Of a stretch of 64,000 bases of DNA, positions 35,126 to 47,130 are shown piece after piece. The translations under genes were made by a program, and so were the position numbers. The notes under the pieces were generated by a model. It was not told where the DNA came from and ran no database searches. It was given only the letters and a program-made list of their open reading frames with translations. Location of the stretch: assembly GCA_963930655.1 (NCBI GenBank), contig OZ005606.1:19136001-19200000 (forward strand). The letters are read 5' to 3'. This DNA comes from Myrica gale. Lineage: Eukaryota > Streptophyta > Magnoliopsida > Fagales > Myricaceae. Numbering within the stretch: the first letter of the stretch is position 1; each line of letters begins with the position of its first letter.

Positions 35126-36339
35126 TGTGGTATCAGAGCCATCCTTTTTGCTGTTATGCTCAGTGTACATATCGGTAGAGCTTTTGTCTGCTTCTGAATC
35201 TCTTTGTACAATATATGGTTTTATATGTTAGAGATATGTTTTGTCCTTTTGTGTGAAGACCATATTCGGCCACTTTTCATGTCTGCAACCTTCGATTTGT
35301 TATGTATGGATGTTTTTAATCTATGGCTTTGTCCTTTTGTGCCATTCGGTCAACTCTTTTCATGAACATACGGTTTTGCATGATGTTATTTTTTGTTGTC
35401 CTTTTGTGCAATGCGATTATCGTTTCAGATCTGGTTTTCAAGATTTTCGAATCAATATCTGGAAATTATTTTATTGATTTCTTGGATGTTGTAAATCTGT
35501 GGCTTTCCGTTTTTGAAGCAACCAGAGAGAGAAATTTTTCTCTCGCGGCAGGAGGTGTTTTTCTCATGCGGCGCCCAGATGGAAGCGAGGAAGCCCTCCT
35601 CGACAGGTGACAAAGTTTTTCTTTGTTTTGGATCATACGGTACTGGCCTAATAGTGACCCGCAGGAAAGGCACGGCTGAGCTGACATGTTTTAGTTGATT
35701 ATCTCTTCGTGCCTAACTGCTATGTTTGTTCAGAGATTTACTCGCCCATATGCAAATTCCCCGCCGTCTAAATAGTTTTCCTATTCACCTTTATGTTTTG
35801 CAAATCAGAACTGTTGCAAGGTTTTATTTCCTTTATTCGGTGGGTTCTCTCTAACCTGTGTTATTAATCCATGATTTTGATTTGTTTACACTTTGTTGTG
35901 AGAGTAAATCTGAGAAGGAAAGAAAAGAATAGAGGCAACGCACATTCGGGGTTTTTGCACTAAGGCCTACATTCAAAATCTCATTGAGGTTTTGCCATTG
36001 AGAGGCAAAACGAGAAAGAGAATTGAGAGGAGGTCGCATGAGGCACAAAGTGGAAGCAAAAGGATGGGGCGGCGGCAAAAGGGAAAGAGACCTTCGAGTC
36101 TGTATGAAATTTCGGTCGGGTAGGGTTACCTACCCATTTGAGCTGCCCATAAAATGTTTTTTTTTTAGTTTGGGCTAGGCTCATTGAAATTTTGGGCCAT
36201 AAGGTTAAAAAAAAAGGACCACGCCCATTTAGTTACGGGCTGGTCTGGGCTTAAATGAGCCAGTAAAGCTGACCCACCAGGCGCGAGTCGGGTAGCGGGT
36301 TACTCGACCTGTTGGACCATTTGCATTTTGCTGAATGGC

Positions 36340-36430
36340 AAAATAAGAAGCTCAAAGGCAACGACCGAGTTTCGAACCATGGTCACTGCTATGGATAAGC
36401 ATGATTCCACCACTAAGCCACGCCATTGCT
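36340..36430 (-). repeat. tRNA-derived (SINE-like) promoter remnant
   Basis: The minus strand reads TGGCTTAGTGG, a good box A, and about 35 bases on GGTTCGAAACTC, a good box B, the two halves of an RNA polymerase III internal promoter. It does not fold into a full tRNA with a 7-bp acceptor stem that I can see, so a SINE head or tRNA pseudogene is likelier than a tRNA gene. It lies inside the defective copia element. Confidence 0.45.
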
Positions 36431-37329
36431 TCTGTAAGTGTTTCTCAGGCTTTATTATCATTATTCATTTCAGATAGGATTGTGGTAGAAAGAAATATTT
36501 TATTTTAAAATTTTGGCTCATCAATGAGTATAAACTCTTAAAGTGCATATTTATGCTACAATATTGTTTTATTATCCATTTTATTGTTATATTTTACAGT
36601 GTTATATTTAGCATATGTTTTGTGAATTGCGCATAGAGATTGATGTAGCATTTTGTTAATTGAGCATAAAGATTATGAATGTCATTGAAGTTGTGATTAT
36701 CAAAATTTATTAGGAGTAGCCACAGCATCCTAATTTATGATGATAATCACATCTGGATATTTTAATAAAACTTCATCAGGATATTGGCATCTATGTTGTA
36801 ATTAAATCATGAGGCTAATGACCCGGCCCCACAGGGAGGTTATTAATTTTATGGTTTAGTTAGAATAAGATAGTAGACTAGGTGTTATGGGATATATTTT
36901 CTTATGTTCGCAGGTATGGAAAATTTTATTTCCTAGCACTAAAATTTGCTAGTCTTATTGATAAAGTTATCCGGTAAAATTCGTGCGTGATGCAACCTCT
37001 ACCCACAAGAAGGTTTGAATTTACCGTCTAAATTGACATTAGTTAATTTAGAATAAAGTTTATTTCATAGCATAAATAATTTATTTGCTTTGGTAATTGC
37101 GGTTATTTCTATTCAATATTTGATATTACAATTTATGTTTCAATGCTTATTTATTTCTGACTGGAAAGAATGTTTGAGGTGTATAAATGTTAATCTGGCG
37201 TTCCATATGGATGAGCCACCTATCTAATGGAATCAAGTACGTCATAGGAGATTAAAAGGCATGAGTGGTGGAAGTAATGAAATTACTTAGGCTTAATACT
37301 CATGAAATCTCAAGTAAACACCTCAATAT

Positions 37330-38965
37330 TAGTTTTCAAGCTAAAATTTTGGTGATTCCGAAGGAGTGCGCAAGCACGTTATGGAATTGAAGGATATTAT
37401 AATTAAAGTTTTAGTCCTCAAAAGGTGAGATTATTGAGTCAATCTTTGTCTATTTAACAAATAATCTCTCACTTTAGATTATGATTCTTTTTCGAAAGCG
37501 TTCGCACATAAAGCCAAATGGTCAATATAAATTAATTTTTGATCACGTGTGCTTAAGGTTAGAGAGATTAAAATAAAGAAACCATGAGGTGTTAAATGAT
37601 TCACTCATGATAAAGAAATGACCAATAAATGCGAGAATGCCCAATTGTCAAAGAAGAAACATAAAGTGTCAATACAGTAATATGATAATAAGGGAATATG
37701 TATCTCTTTGCAATAAAGTGACATATAAAGGAAATGACTCGAATGTGGAAACAATCTCATATTTGGTGTGTGATTTTTATTAAAGCTCCAATGGATTGAT
37801 TTCGGTTTTGCAATCCACATTGTTAATATCATGCAGAAATTTTTTAAGTATATAGTGGCCAACAAAACAAAGCATTCATTTTAAAACAAGATGATTTTGA
37901 AAATAAAGACTGTTGGGATTTTGATTGATTTTATAAAACAACTACATTAAAAGTTTTATATACTATAAAGATTTATTTTTCAAGTTTTTGTAGTTGATTA
38001 TTGTTTTCAATTGGACAACTTCAATTTCAGTATTATGGAAAATGAAACGTTTGTCAATAATGAGTCACTGAAAGGAGTTTTATTTGAATCCCAACCTCAA
38101 GCGTTTTATTTATTCCTGCATATTAAAGTTGGCATAAAGTGGAGCTTTCTAAATTGAACTTTTGGCATGGGAGATTAATATGTCTCCATATAGAAGTTAG
38201 TAAAGTTTTGAGTCTTAAAAACTCCTGATTTTACTAATATTGACACTTGAGTGGACTGCATTAAGGAAAAGATGACCAACCAGACCATTAAAAATGCCAA
38301 AAGGGTTCAGTGATCCTAAAGATCATACACATTGTTATAAATGTACCTTCTCTCATTAGTTAATGAAATGGTCAGAGAGATTTTATCTCATTTGTTGATA
38401 ACCATGAAAAATCAATGTATCTCTAGCTTCTAATTAATGAGGTTAAAGCATTAAATGCTTTTATGTCCTATAAAGTGGAAACAGAGAAACATGAAGTAAA
38501 CACAGATCGTAAGATTAACCTAAAGTAACTCAAACCATTCGGAGTTGATTGGTTATTCAGATTTGAATTTTGCAATATGGTAGACATTGGGAAGTTTACT
38601 TCAGGATATATATTTTCTTATTAAAGTGATATATATATATATATATCTTATAAAGATGGTAGACAAATTGTTGCCATAGAAGCAAAACTCATTGCGTGCT
38701 ATGAATATTTTACACAGGCATCACAGTTGTGAAACTACATTAAAGGCCTCAAAATTGTCGATACTATAGTAAGACCTGTTAAGATTTTCTGCAATAAGTG
38801 TAATACAGTTATCTTCTCCAAGAACTGTAAAGTTGAAGCAGAAAATTATATATATCGACATTCAGTATTCAGTATAAGAGAGAATTTTAAGAGACATGAA
38901 GTTCTTATTGAACTTATAAGTATTGAATTAATGATTACGAATCTCATGTCTAAAGTTTACCGGTA
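37330..38965 (+). pseudogene. Fragmented copia gag-pol of the intron-3 element
   Basis: Three patches in gag-pol order. Gag: KHVMELKDII followed by DSFSKAFAHKAKWSI (about 37370-37520). GAG-pre-integrase: FWHGRL, then DCIKEKMTNQTIKNAKRVQ (about 38160-38310). RNase H: VDIGKFTSGYIFSY, VAIEAKLIACYEY and FCNKCNTVIFSKN, then the family's C-terminal pattern to about 38965. Frames change and stops occur throughout. The distance from integrase start to RNase H is under 0.3 kb, versus more than 2 kb in intact elements, so a large internal deletion occurred. Confidence 0.75.
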
Positions 38966-39379
38966 ATACAGTTTAAATTCATGAGAAGCATATGGGACTT
39001 ATTAATTCAATTTCTGTCTTATTTCTCTCTATTTGGTCTATAGACATAAAGTCACTATTTTTCGAGAATAAAGCTTTAGTTGTGCATATAAAGTTTAGTA
39101 TCCATTGAGATATATAAAGTTGGACCCGAATGGCTTATGGGAAGACCATTCATAAAGTTCGATAGCCCGTAAAGTGCTTGCTTTGGGGATATGGTGCATT
39201 GTAATACATGGAAGGGATGACTTGATATATAAGAGTTTTATCGTCATGATTCGTGCATAGTATTCCTCGAGTGAGTGGGAGCGGTTCACGAATAATTGGA
39301 ATAAGTAAAGTTACAACCATACGCGGGTGTACCTTATACCTAAAAGATATTTGTGTGTCACGTGGCCCAAGTGGGGGAA

Positions 39380-39794
39380 TGTTAGAATTTTCCCTTTAAA
39401 GTGTGGTCCACGTGCCACATGAATTAATAAAGTTTAAATTATTTAATTATGGTATTGGGTAATTATTCCAATTAGGATATTATTTGTGGTATTAAATATA
39501 ATTATTCCTTGATTGTATGAATAAATAAAGAATTAATAATTACATGAGGGTCTCTAGCCTAGCCTATAAATAAAGTCTGTGTATCTCATCTATCATATGG
39601 CATAAGTTAGAAACCCTAAAGTATAGGCGATAGGCTCAGAAGACTCTCTGTTTGTATTTGCCTATTGTGTGTTTTGTTTTGTAGGTCTTCTACATGTTGT
39701 TCTCCCATAAAGAACGCTTGATCATAACGGCTAAAGGTCATATCCTAATCATTTGATTTGTCAGCTGTGCAAATCCAGTATGTAAATTGTGACA
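39380..39794 (+). repeat. 3' LTR of the intron-3 copia element
   Basis: It begins TGTTAGAATTTTCCC and ends TTGTGACA. It stops 33 bp before TEX10 exon 4 (39828), so the exon's polypyrimidine tract is almost the only intron sequence left between them. Confidence 0.9.
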
Positions 39795-40988
39795 TGTTGA
39801 ACTAAAGTTTTGTTTCTCTCTCTGAAGATGCATTGATGGGGATCAAGGATTTATTCCTTAAACATCCAGCAGAACTAAGGCTGTACAAATATGCAGTCAT
39901 AGAAAAACTGCGTGAGCGAATTGGGGATGATGATAAAGTGGTTCGAGAAACACTATACCAACTTTTTAAGTCAGTGATATTCCCAAGCTGTAAAGAGGTA
40001 ATTCCTCTTTTTATTTTATGTCTTTTCGGTTTTTGACTTCGCTATGGTTCATTGAGGCCAGTTTTTCATTTCTATGAAATTTGTTCCTTCTTCTTTTTTT
40101 TTTCTTTTCCTTGTCCAGGATAATCAAGGGCTTTTCATTTCCTTAATTATGGCATATGTTTTCAATGCGATGACACATTTAACAATTGACATTCGGTTGA
40201 TGGCATTCAAATTTCTGGACCTTGTTATCCAAAACTATCCGCCATGCTTCATCTCATATGCTGAAAAGGTATCTTAATTTAATTCTTTTTGGTATTTTAT
40301 TTGGAATATCTTTTCTTTTTATGTGATTATGTTAGAGGCTATGGTCTCTTGGAAATCTTTCTAGTCTAAACTATTTGGGAAGCCATGATTTGAATATCCG
40401 GTTAACTCTTAGGTGTTATGCTATGTCAGCCCACGTAACTATTACGATGATGGGTTGGTCAAAGGTTTGAATACTTTACAAGTGTTGAAATGGCAAGAAA
40501 AAAAAAAGGTCATGGAATAGTCATATTTTCCTCCGGTATACTGTTGATGCCAATTAGTCTGAAATCAAATGAAATAGATTGACCCTTTTGAGTGTTAGTG
40601 TTTTTTATGGTTTTGCCATTTTCTTGAAGATTTAATACTTGCTGCATCAACAGATTCTTCAAAGTTATGAATGGACATTCTTCGGAAGAACCAGTTCTAT
40701 TTGCAGGACAAGGGCAAACTGAAGAATGTTATTTCTGGGCTGGTGCGGTGCTTGTTACTGGTGTCATGTAATGACAGTGAAGCTGACTAATGTGAAAAGG
40801 TACATTCTGGTCATCAATTGCAAATGCACCATTTGTTTCGCATGTTTTCTTTTACTTGTTCGTTATTGAGTGTTGTATCTTTCAAGTTCTTTACCTCATT
40901 TACTTATTATTGGATTGCGCAATTTGCTATGGTTATACTGCATGCAGTTTATATGATGTGATTATGTGTATGTAATGCAATCAAAGAG

Positions 40989-41010
40989 TTTTTTTTTTTT
41001 GGGGGGGGGG
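40989..41010 (+). repeat. Poly-T/poly-G run
   Basis: Twelve T followed directly by ten G in intron 6 of the TEX10 copy. Length may be affected by sequencing error. Confidence 0.85.
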
Positions 41011-41781
41011 TATCATAAATGACTAGGTCAATATGAAAAATTAAGTGGGTAATCAATAAGCTGTTGGTTGATGTCCATTTTTGGTTTTCCTCTATTCTTT
41101 CTAGTAGGTGGTACCTACTTAAGGATTCTGATGTCTACAAATTTCACAAAACAACATTTTCTTTCAAGTGCAGTACGATGTACCATTATTTGCTTTGTAT
41201 TATATTCTTAAGTAGCCTGTTATGCTCCTTTCCTTCATTTGTGAGTGCCTATTGGTTTCTAATACTCTCTTCCTCAACTTGATAGAATGATGCTGGACAG
41301 GTGAAATTACATGCGTTTGAACCCGATTTGCTTACTGGATCTTCTCGTACGTCAATGCATCTTCCTTACCTTTAGATAGATCTGTTGATGTTAGCATTCA
41401 GGGAATGAGATATGGCAATTTTTTAGGTGATCATGAGGATGTAACTGCTGAAATCCTACAGTGATGCTAATACATTTAGCAATCAAATGTGTCGTTGTTG
41501 GGAGTTCTCTTCCCTGTCCTTGATTAGATGTTATGGGGCATTCTACCACTGTCAGTTTAATGCTAATTCTCTAGGTTTCGTACTCTAGTACCTTTTTCAT
41601 TTTTATATCATGTCCTTGTTTGGTTGAGCTCTTGGAGATCTTTTCTCGGCTTATTGACTTATTCATATAAAAAGGTCTTGCATGTGGTACAAGATGGGCA
41701 ATAAGTTCACATATGATGTATCATCATTATCTATATGTACTTGATAATTATGGGATCTCTCCTATACTTTCCTTCTTTATA

Positions 41782-41784
<3 letters not shown>

Positions 41785-41824
<40 letters not shown>
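41785..41824 (+). repeat. (TC)n microsatellite
   Basis: About 20 TC units in intron 7, some 60 bp before exon 8; it may double as a pyrimidine-rich region. Confidence 0.95.
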
Positions 41825-41828
<4 letters not shown>

Positions 41829-44020
41829 GAGATACTACTATGCTGAACTTCTTATGGTCTTGGCCTATGCTTCCTTTCTTTGTGTAGGGTTTCCTCTCAT
41901 CATCAAGAAACTAAAGGATGTCTTGCCAGTTTTAGTTAATTTTTTCCAAGATTTAATTCCATTGGTCCATACCATGCCACTTCTTGATGCTCAATCATTT
42001 GATTGCCTTATGAGTATACTTCAGAGCATAGAAATCATAGTTCGCTCTTTCATTTATGGGAGTGGCAAGGGTAAATCTGAATATGAACTTCCTCGTGGAG
42101 GACCTGATTTTCCAGTGGGGGATGGAACTATCTCATCATTGTTGATGAAGAAGCTACTAGTAGTGTTTCCCCTCAATCCGACGCGCAAGCTTTCAGAAAA
42201 GGTATGACCACAATAAAAGTTTTTACATCAGTGTTTGGTCCACAGCAATTCATATTCTTTTTTATACATTTCTTTTACTGGTTTGGTTATATTTCCTTTC
42301 CTTCCCATCTGTTTGTTTAACCATGATGGGCCTATTTCGTTTGACCCTTAATGTTTTCTAAACCTTTTTTTTTCGTGTGTCAGATGCTGTTGTGATTTTA
42401 ACTGGACTTGTTCTTTTTATCTGTGCTTGGCAGGATGATGATAGATATTATATCTTGAACATTTTGATTACTAGAATACTTTTGCAATTCAGCGAATGGA
42501 TCTGCCCTCCTGCTGTTGTATTGGAGAAATTCCTAGAGTTTATAGAAAATGCGCTGCTTAGAAAGGTCTGATTCTGTTAACTGTTAAGATCATGTGTTTA
42601 AACCAATTGTAATTGAATCGCATAGTTCATGTAAATTATATTGATATGGATGCTTGGTTAGAAGAGAAATAGTGAGACACTGGCCCTTTATTTTGGAAGA
42701 CATTAAAATTGGAGATAATGAACACCTCATTGTTGCCATGATGCACATAATTACATATTGTGTCTATAACGTACTGAGTGCAAGGCTTGTAGTTGTAAGC
42801 ATATGCAAAGAAGCATGTCAGATATACTCCATAAATCCTTTGTGCTTCCACATATAAATAATCTTATGCTGTAATTTAAACCCCTTGTCTTTCTAAAACT
42901 CTAAAGATTCTTTTGAAAAAAGAAAGACTAGACAATCACGTAAAATTAGAATCCGTTCATGCAAATAATCGACAGAGATTACATATTCCACATTTCAGAA
43001 AAGTGCTACATTTATTACTTATATATATTAAAAAAAAAAGTGATACATCTAGTGATTGTTTCAGTCATGTCTTCAGCATGAGTTGGAACAGCATCTCAAT
43101 GTGAAAGTTGGGAGTTAGATATCTAAAAATAATAACGTGCCTCCAAGTTTTATAGAAGGAATCAACTACTTTATGGTATGGGTTATAAAAAGTAAATCCT
43201 TTTTGTCTCGACTCACAGTAGAAAAGTATGTTGAGTATCTGGAAGCTTAGAAGCCATTCTTCAAGCAATCACATTCTTGTTTCCCTACTAAGGCCGACAG
43301 TTCTGCTTAATCATATATCATATAGGTTGTTGAGTCGTTCTGATGCTTCAAATAAGATGCTTATTCTATATGGTTGAGTGAAATGTTTTGTCACTGAATT
43401 ATATTATTCTGCAGATTTGTAGTGGCACGCAATTTGGTAGAGCAATCTGGGAAACAAATGTACTTTCACTTCTTCCTTTTCTCCCAAAACTTATCTCCCA
43501 AGTGGCGTGCAATTGGAGTTTTCGTCTTCTTCAGGTCTGACTTGTTCATTTTAGTGCTTATCCATCTCCAAGGGATTGTGTATGGAAAATCACAAGTTGA
43601 ATCTCTCTCTCTCTCTCTTCGTTGGATTACTATTCATGCCCTTTAGTTGTCACGCTATTCAACATTTATTTCATATATCTAGAGATTCCTGAGAGAAACA
43701 AGAAACCTGGTAATAATGACAAATTATTAACAATTCCATTGCAGGCTTTTACTAAAACTTTCAGGGATTGCCATCCTGAGTCTTCATTAAAAATGGTATG
43801 CCTTTCTACAATTGAAGATATGCTTATTCCCGTAAGTTTATTGTTTTTACTCTTGGGACCAAATTTATTTAGGATTGCATGGAGTTAACATCTCTCTCTC
43901 TCTCTCTCGCTCACAGACACAAATGCGCACATACCCATTGTCTCTCTCCCTCTCCCCCCCACTAATTTATTCCTATTTTTTTCTTTTCCTATTGCATAAA
44001 GAAGGTGGGGTGTGCCTAGA

Positions 44021-44275
44021 GGTAAAAGTTATTGTGTGAGTGAGGTTATGGTGTGAGTGTGTGAGTGGACGGATGAGATTAGAAGTTGAGAAATTTAATG
44101 GCTGAGAAAACGTCACGTCATTTAATGAACCCGACCAGCTAACCCGACCCGTAAAATCGACCCGGTTTCATTAAATGATGTGACATTTTTTCAGCCATTA
44201 GATTTTTCAACTTCTAATCTCACCCGTCCACTCACACACTCACACCATAACGTCACTCACACAATAACCATGGCC
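44021..44275. mobile_element. 255-bp Mutator-type MITE in exon 12 of the TEX10 copy
   Basis: A near-palindrome: the left 110 bp (TTATTGTGTGAGTGAGG, GTTATGGTGTGAGTGTGTG, GAGATTAGAAGTTGA) returns inverted up to 44275 around a short centre (about 44128-44160). The 10-bp target duplication TGTGCCTAGA lies at 44011-44020 and 44276-44285. Its ends (GGTAAAAGTTATTG / GGCCATGGTTATTG) resemble those of the larger MULEs here, so it was probably mobilised by that family's transposase. Confidence 0.9.
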
Positions 44276-44286
44276 TGTGCCTAGAT

Positions 44287-47130
44287 GGCTCCGGTTATTA
44301 TGTGAATTTAGTAGCATGTGAGTGGTGTGATTACACGGTGAGGATCTTTCGGGCGAGTTTGGACGGCGAACAGCGTGCCAGCGCATTAATGAGAGGATTT
44401 TGGGGCGCCCCGACTGTCTGACCCGACGTTAGCCGACTCCCCCAAATTTCATGCCCTAGCTTTCCTCCCCAAAATTGACTGCAGGCTCCAGCGACACAAA
44501 CGTGAGGCTCATTTTGGAGTTGACAAGGCATGGCAAACATGTATTCTTGGTCTTCCAAACGGTAAATTTAGTCCTATTCCATACTAATTTTTTTTCTCTT
44601 AAAATTCTGGTTGGTTTTCTGAAAAATGCTGCAAAGAGAGTAAACAACAAGTTTTTAGCTAAATTGTCTCTTCCAATCGTGTCTTCTCTGATGATCGAAG
44701 CATAAGCCTTTTACAAGCGTTGATTTCTGAAGTTGATTTTCATTCCTTTTCGTGCAGAACCTATCCTGAAGTTGATTTCTGTTAAATCTTTTGACAGATG
44801 TGGAATGCAATAATTGAAGTTGGAACCTGTCTTTTATGTTCATGTTCTTTCAAATTCTGTAATATATCCAAGAGTTTTTTGAGTTGTTTGAAGGGAGTTG
44901 ATTTGGGTTGGGTTCGTGGAGAACACAACGATCCTAAGGGAGTGGTATAGGTGGATGAAGTCTGAGATAGTTGGGACAATCTGTTAGGGGTTTGAGAGGG
45001 ATTGCAAGTGATTGCGTGCAGGTGAGTCTCTTAGGTAGGATTTTTCATTATTCTGAAGGTAAAAGTGATCTTTGTAAGTCCAAAGGGCAAGACCCTCATT
45101 TTCCTTTATGTTGATTGAATCCCCTGACATGGGTCTCTTGAGTCTCTTGGGTAGGATTTTTCATTATTCTGAATTCTGAGCTGTGTTATTGAATATCGAG
45201 TGATATTGCATTGGATTGTTAAATTTTCGCAACTCATTGTCAAATTGTTTTATGGTAGACCTATTCATGTGAAGATTCAGATTTATTGAATATCGTTTGA
45301 AATTGCATTGAATTTGACTTGCATGATGTGCTCTGTTTTAGTGGATCTTAGGACATAATAGACATTTTTTTTGCAATTTTGAGATTATATAACGTGATTC
45401 TGCTTATGTTTTCTTTTTTGTTCAGCTTTTGATTAGTGAAGTTTCTTGGTCTTTATTCTCTGAGACGCCATACATAAGGGGTCATCTTCCTGCAGCTTGG
45501 GCACTCTGTTGTGGAAGGACACTGACAAATTTGAGGTTTTGTTGCAGATGAGAACAGCAGTATATCTACGAGCTGTTTGGATTTGTTCACAAGACAGGAC
45601 AAATTGGGTTCAGACCAGAAACTTTACTGGTAAAACTGTCAAGAGAGGCGAGACTCGGTGAAGCAAATGTCCATTAAGAGGCTCCCATTGGTATTGTGTT
45701 TGCATATGAAGAAGAAGAAAGTGAAGGTGGTCATGAAGGGTCCTATATATATGAGGAATTTAAGCCCACTGGAGGAACAGATGTCAAGGTTGTGAAGTTC
45801 GGTATATGATTGGCTTGTGTAATGAGGTTTGAGAGATTTGCTTTTGTAATAGGAGTACACTTGCTTTTGTTGCTGATAGACCTTTTGAAAGCTGGTCTGT
45901 GTTTTTGAGTTTGCTCTGATGGAAGTTCTTTTCCCGAAGAGCAGGGACTTTCAAAAACTATGCGTTTGGATTGAATATTTATTCTCAAATTTCTGGTTTT
46001 TCGTAATTGCATTTCTGGTTTCTCTTTTAGAAGCCCAAGATGGTAAAGGATCATCAATACGTGTAAGCAAATTGGTAGGATCCACCATCCATTGATTTCA
46101 CGATCAAACAACAGTGCACTCCACTTTTTGAAAACCATGAATAACAATATGTAAGCAAATTGGTAGGATCCATCATCCATTGATTTTCCACCTACACTGC
46201 ATAACCAGCAATCACCTTAAATTTTTCTCAATGCTTCAAACAATGATTCCTTTTTGAAAGCCTACGTATATCATCAACAATTACAAGCTTAGAAGCAACA
46301 ACAAGAGACCCTACTGTGGCTATTCAATTTCTTGCGTACACTGAATTCATAGCAAGGAAAGTTACACATTATTGGCAGCTATCAACATAACACAACGTCA
46401 CAGGCAATCCATACAACCGCAAGGGAATATCTTGCAGAAGGACTCCAGATCTTGCCTGCAGAATATACTGGTTGAAAAAACAAAAAAATGTCAGCCCAAA
46501 ATATAACAAGCATCACAGCCCCTGATGGCACTTCACAACCAAAACTAGCAGCAGGCCTCAAAACTCAAAGCTCCCAAGCTTGCACCCCAGTCCAACAGAG
46601 CACCAGACCCTCCTGGATCCTGAAAATGCTTAAATAGAAGATCTAAAAATCCTCTCCGCGAGACAGACGAGATCAAGATGAAATCAAGACCAAATCAGCC
46701 CACGAAGGTCTCTTCTTCCTCGACACACCGAAACAGGAAGAAAGATTTCCCAACGCGTCGAAACTCCCAGCCACAGCCACCAAAACAAAAATCACACCCG
46801 ATCCCTACAACAACCACAAAAGCTGCCGACGACCTCTACAACCACCATAGAAACACCGGAGGAGCGACCTCAGCGGTTTCATAGAAGGCTGAAGGCTCTG
46901 CTAGGGCGAGAGAAGCTGGAAATTTGGGGGAAAAGCTCGAAAATTGGGGGACTGCGGGTGCGAGTGATTTTTGCTGGAGACGGGTTGAGATCGTTGGCTG
47001 TCGGGTCATAGAGTCGGGTTTGCCTCATTAATGCGCTGGCCTCCCTTACACTGTCCGATGAAGCCCACAAGATCCTCACCGTGTAATCTCACCACTCACA
47101 CCCTCTCGAACTCACACCATAACCCTGGCC
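44287..47130. mobile_element. Gene-capturing (Pack-MULE-like) element in exon 12 of the TEX10 copy
   Basis: 2844 bp with ends GGCTCCGGTTAT / GGCCAGGGTTAT. Inverted repeats of about 115 bp or more share GTGAGTGGTG, ATTACACGGTGAGGATC and AGCGCATTAATGAG. Perfect 10-bp target duplication GTGCCTAGAT at 44277-44286 and 47131-47140. The ends match those of the 6.1-kb MULE at 51622-57762, so it is likely a non-autonomous member of that family. It has no transposase. It carries an exon-like reading frame (45552-45809) and other GC-richer segments, suggesting captured host sequence. Confidence 0.88.
45552..45809 (+). pseudogene. Captured gene fragment inside the Pack-MULE, unidentified
   Basis: An 86-codon frame ending in TGA, with a single internal TAA (45675-45677). 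It reads IYELFGFVHKTGQIGFRPET, LVKLSREARLGEANV, then after the stop EAPIGIVFAYEEEESEGGHE and YEEFKPTGGTDVKVVKFGI. The composition and codon use are those of a real protein C-terminus, unlike surrounding DNA. I do not recognise the parent gene. A CTGCAG-like acceptor precedes it. Confidence 0.55.

Larger units (their letters stand above)
34725..39794 (+). mobile_element. Defective Ty1/copia element in intron 3 of the TEX10 copy
   Basis: LTRs 34725-35125 and 39380-39794 (about 400-415 bp) are very similar. The right LTR starts TGTTAGAATTTTCCC after the polypurine tract AGTGGGGGAA. The left LTR lacks those first bases. A canonical primer-binding site TGGTATCAGAGC lies at 35128-35139. Coding remains are scattered: gag text near 37370-37520, GAG-pre-integrase and start of integrase (about 38150-38480), RNase H with GYSDLNF and IACYE (38530-38965). 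Protease, most of integrase and RT (no YVDD) are deleted, so it is non-autonomous. Confidence 0.88.

Noticed and set aside
36340-36430. Functional tRNA gene
   Set aside because: A and B boxes are present but I cannot form a proper acceptor stem and anticodon loop; kept only as SINE-like.
41785-41824. (TC)n run as a regulatory element
   Set aside because: Simple microsatellite in an intron; no evidence of function.
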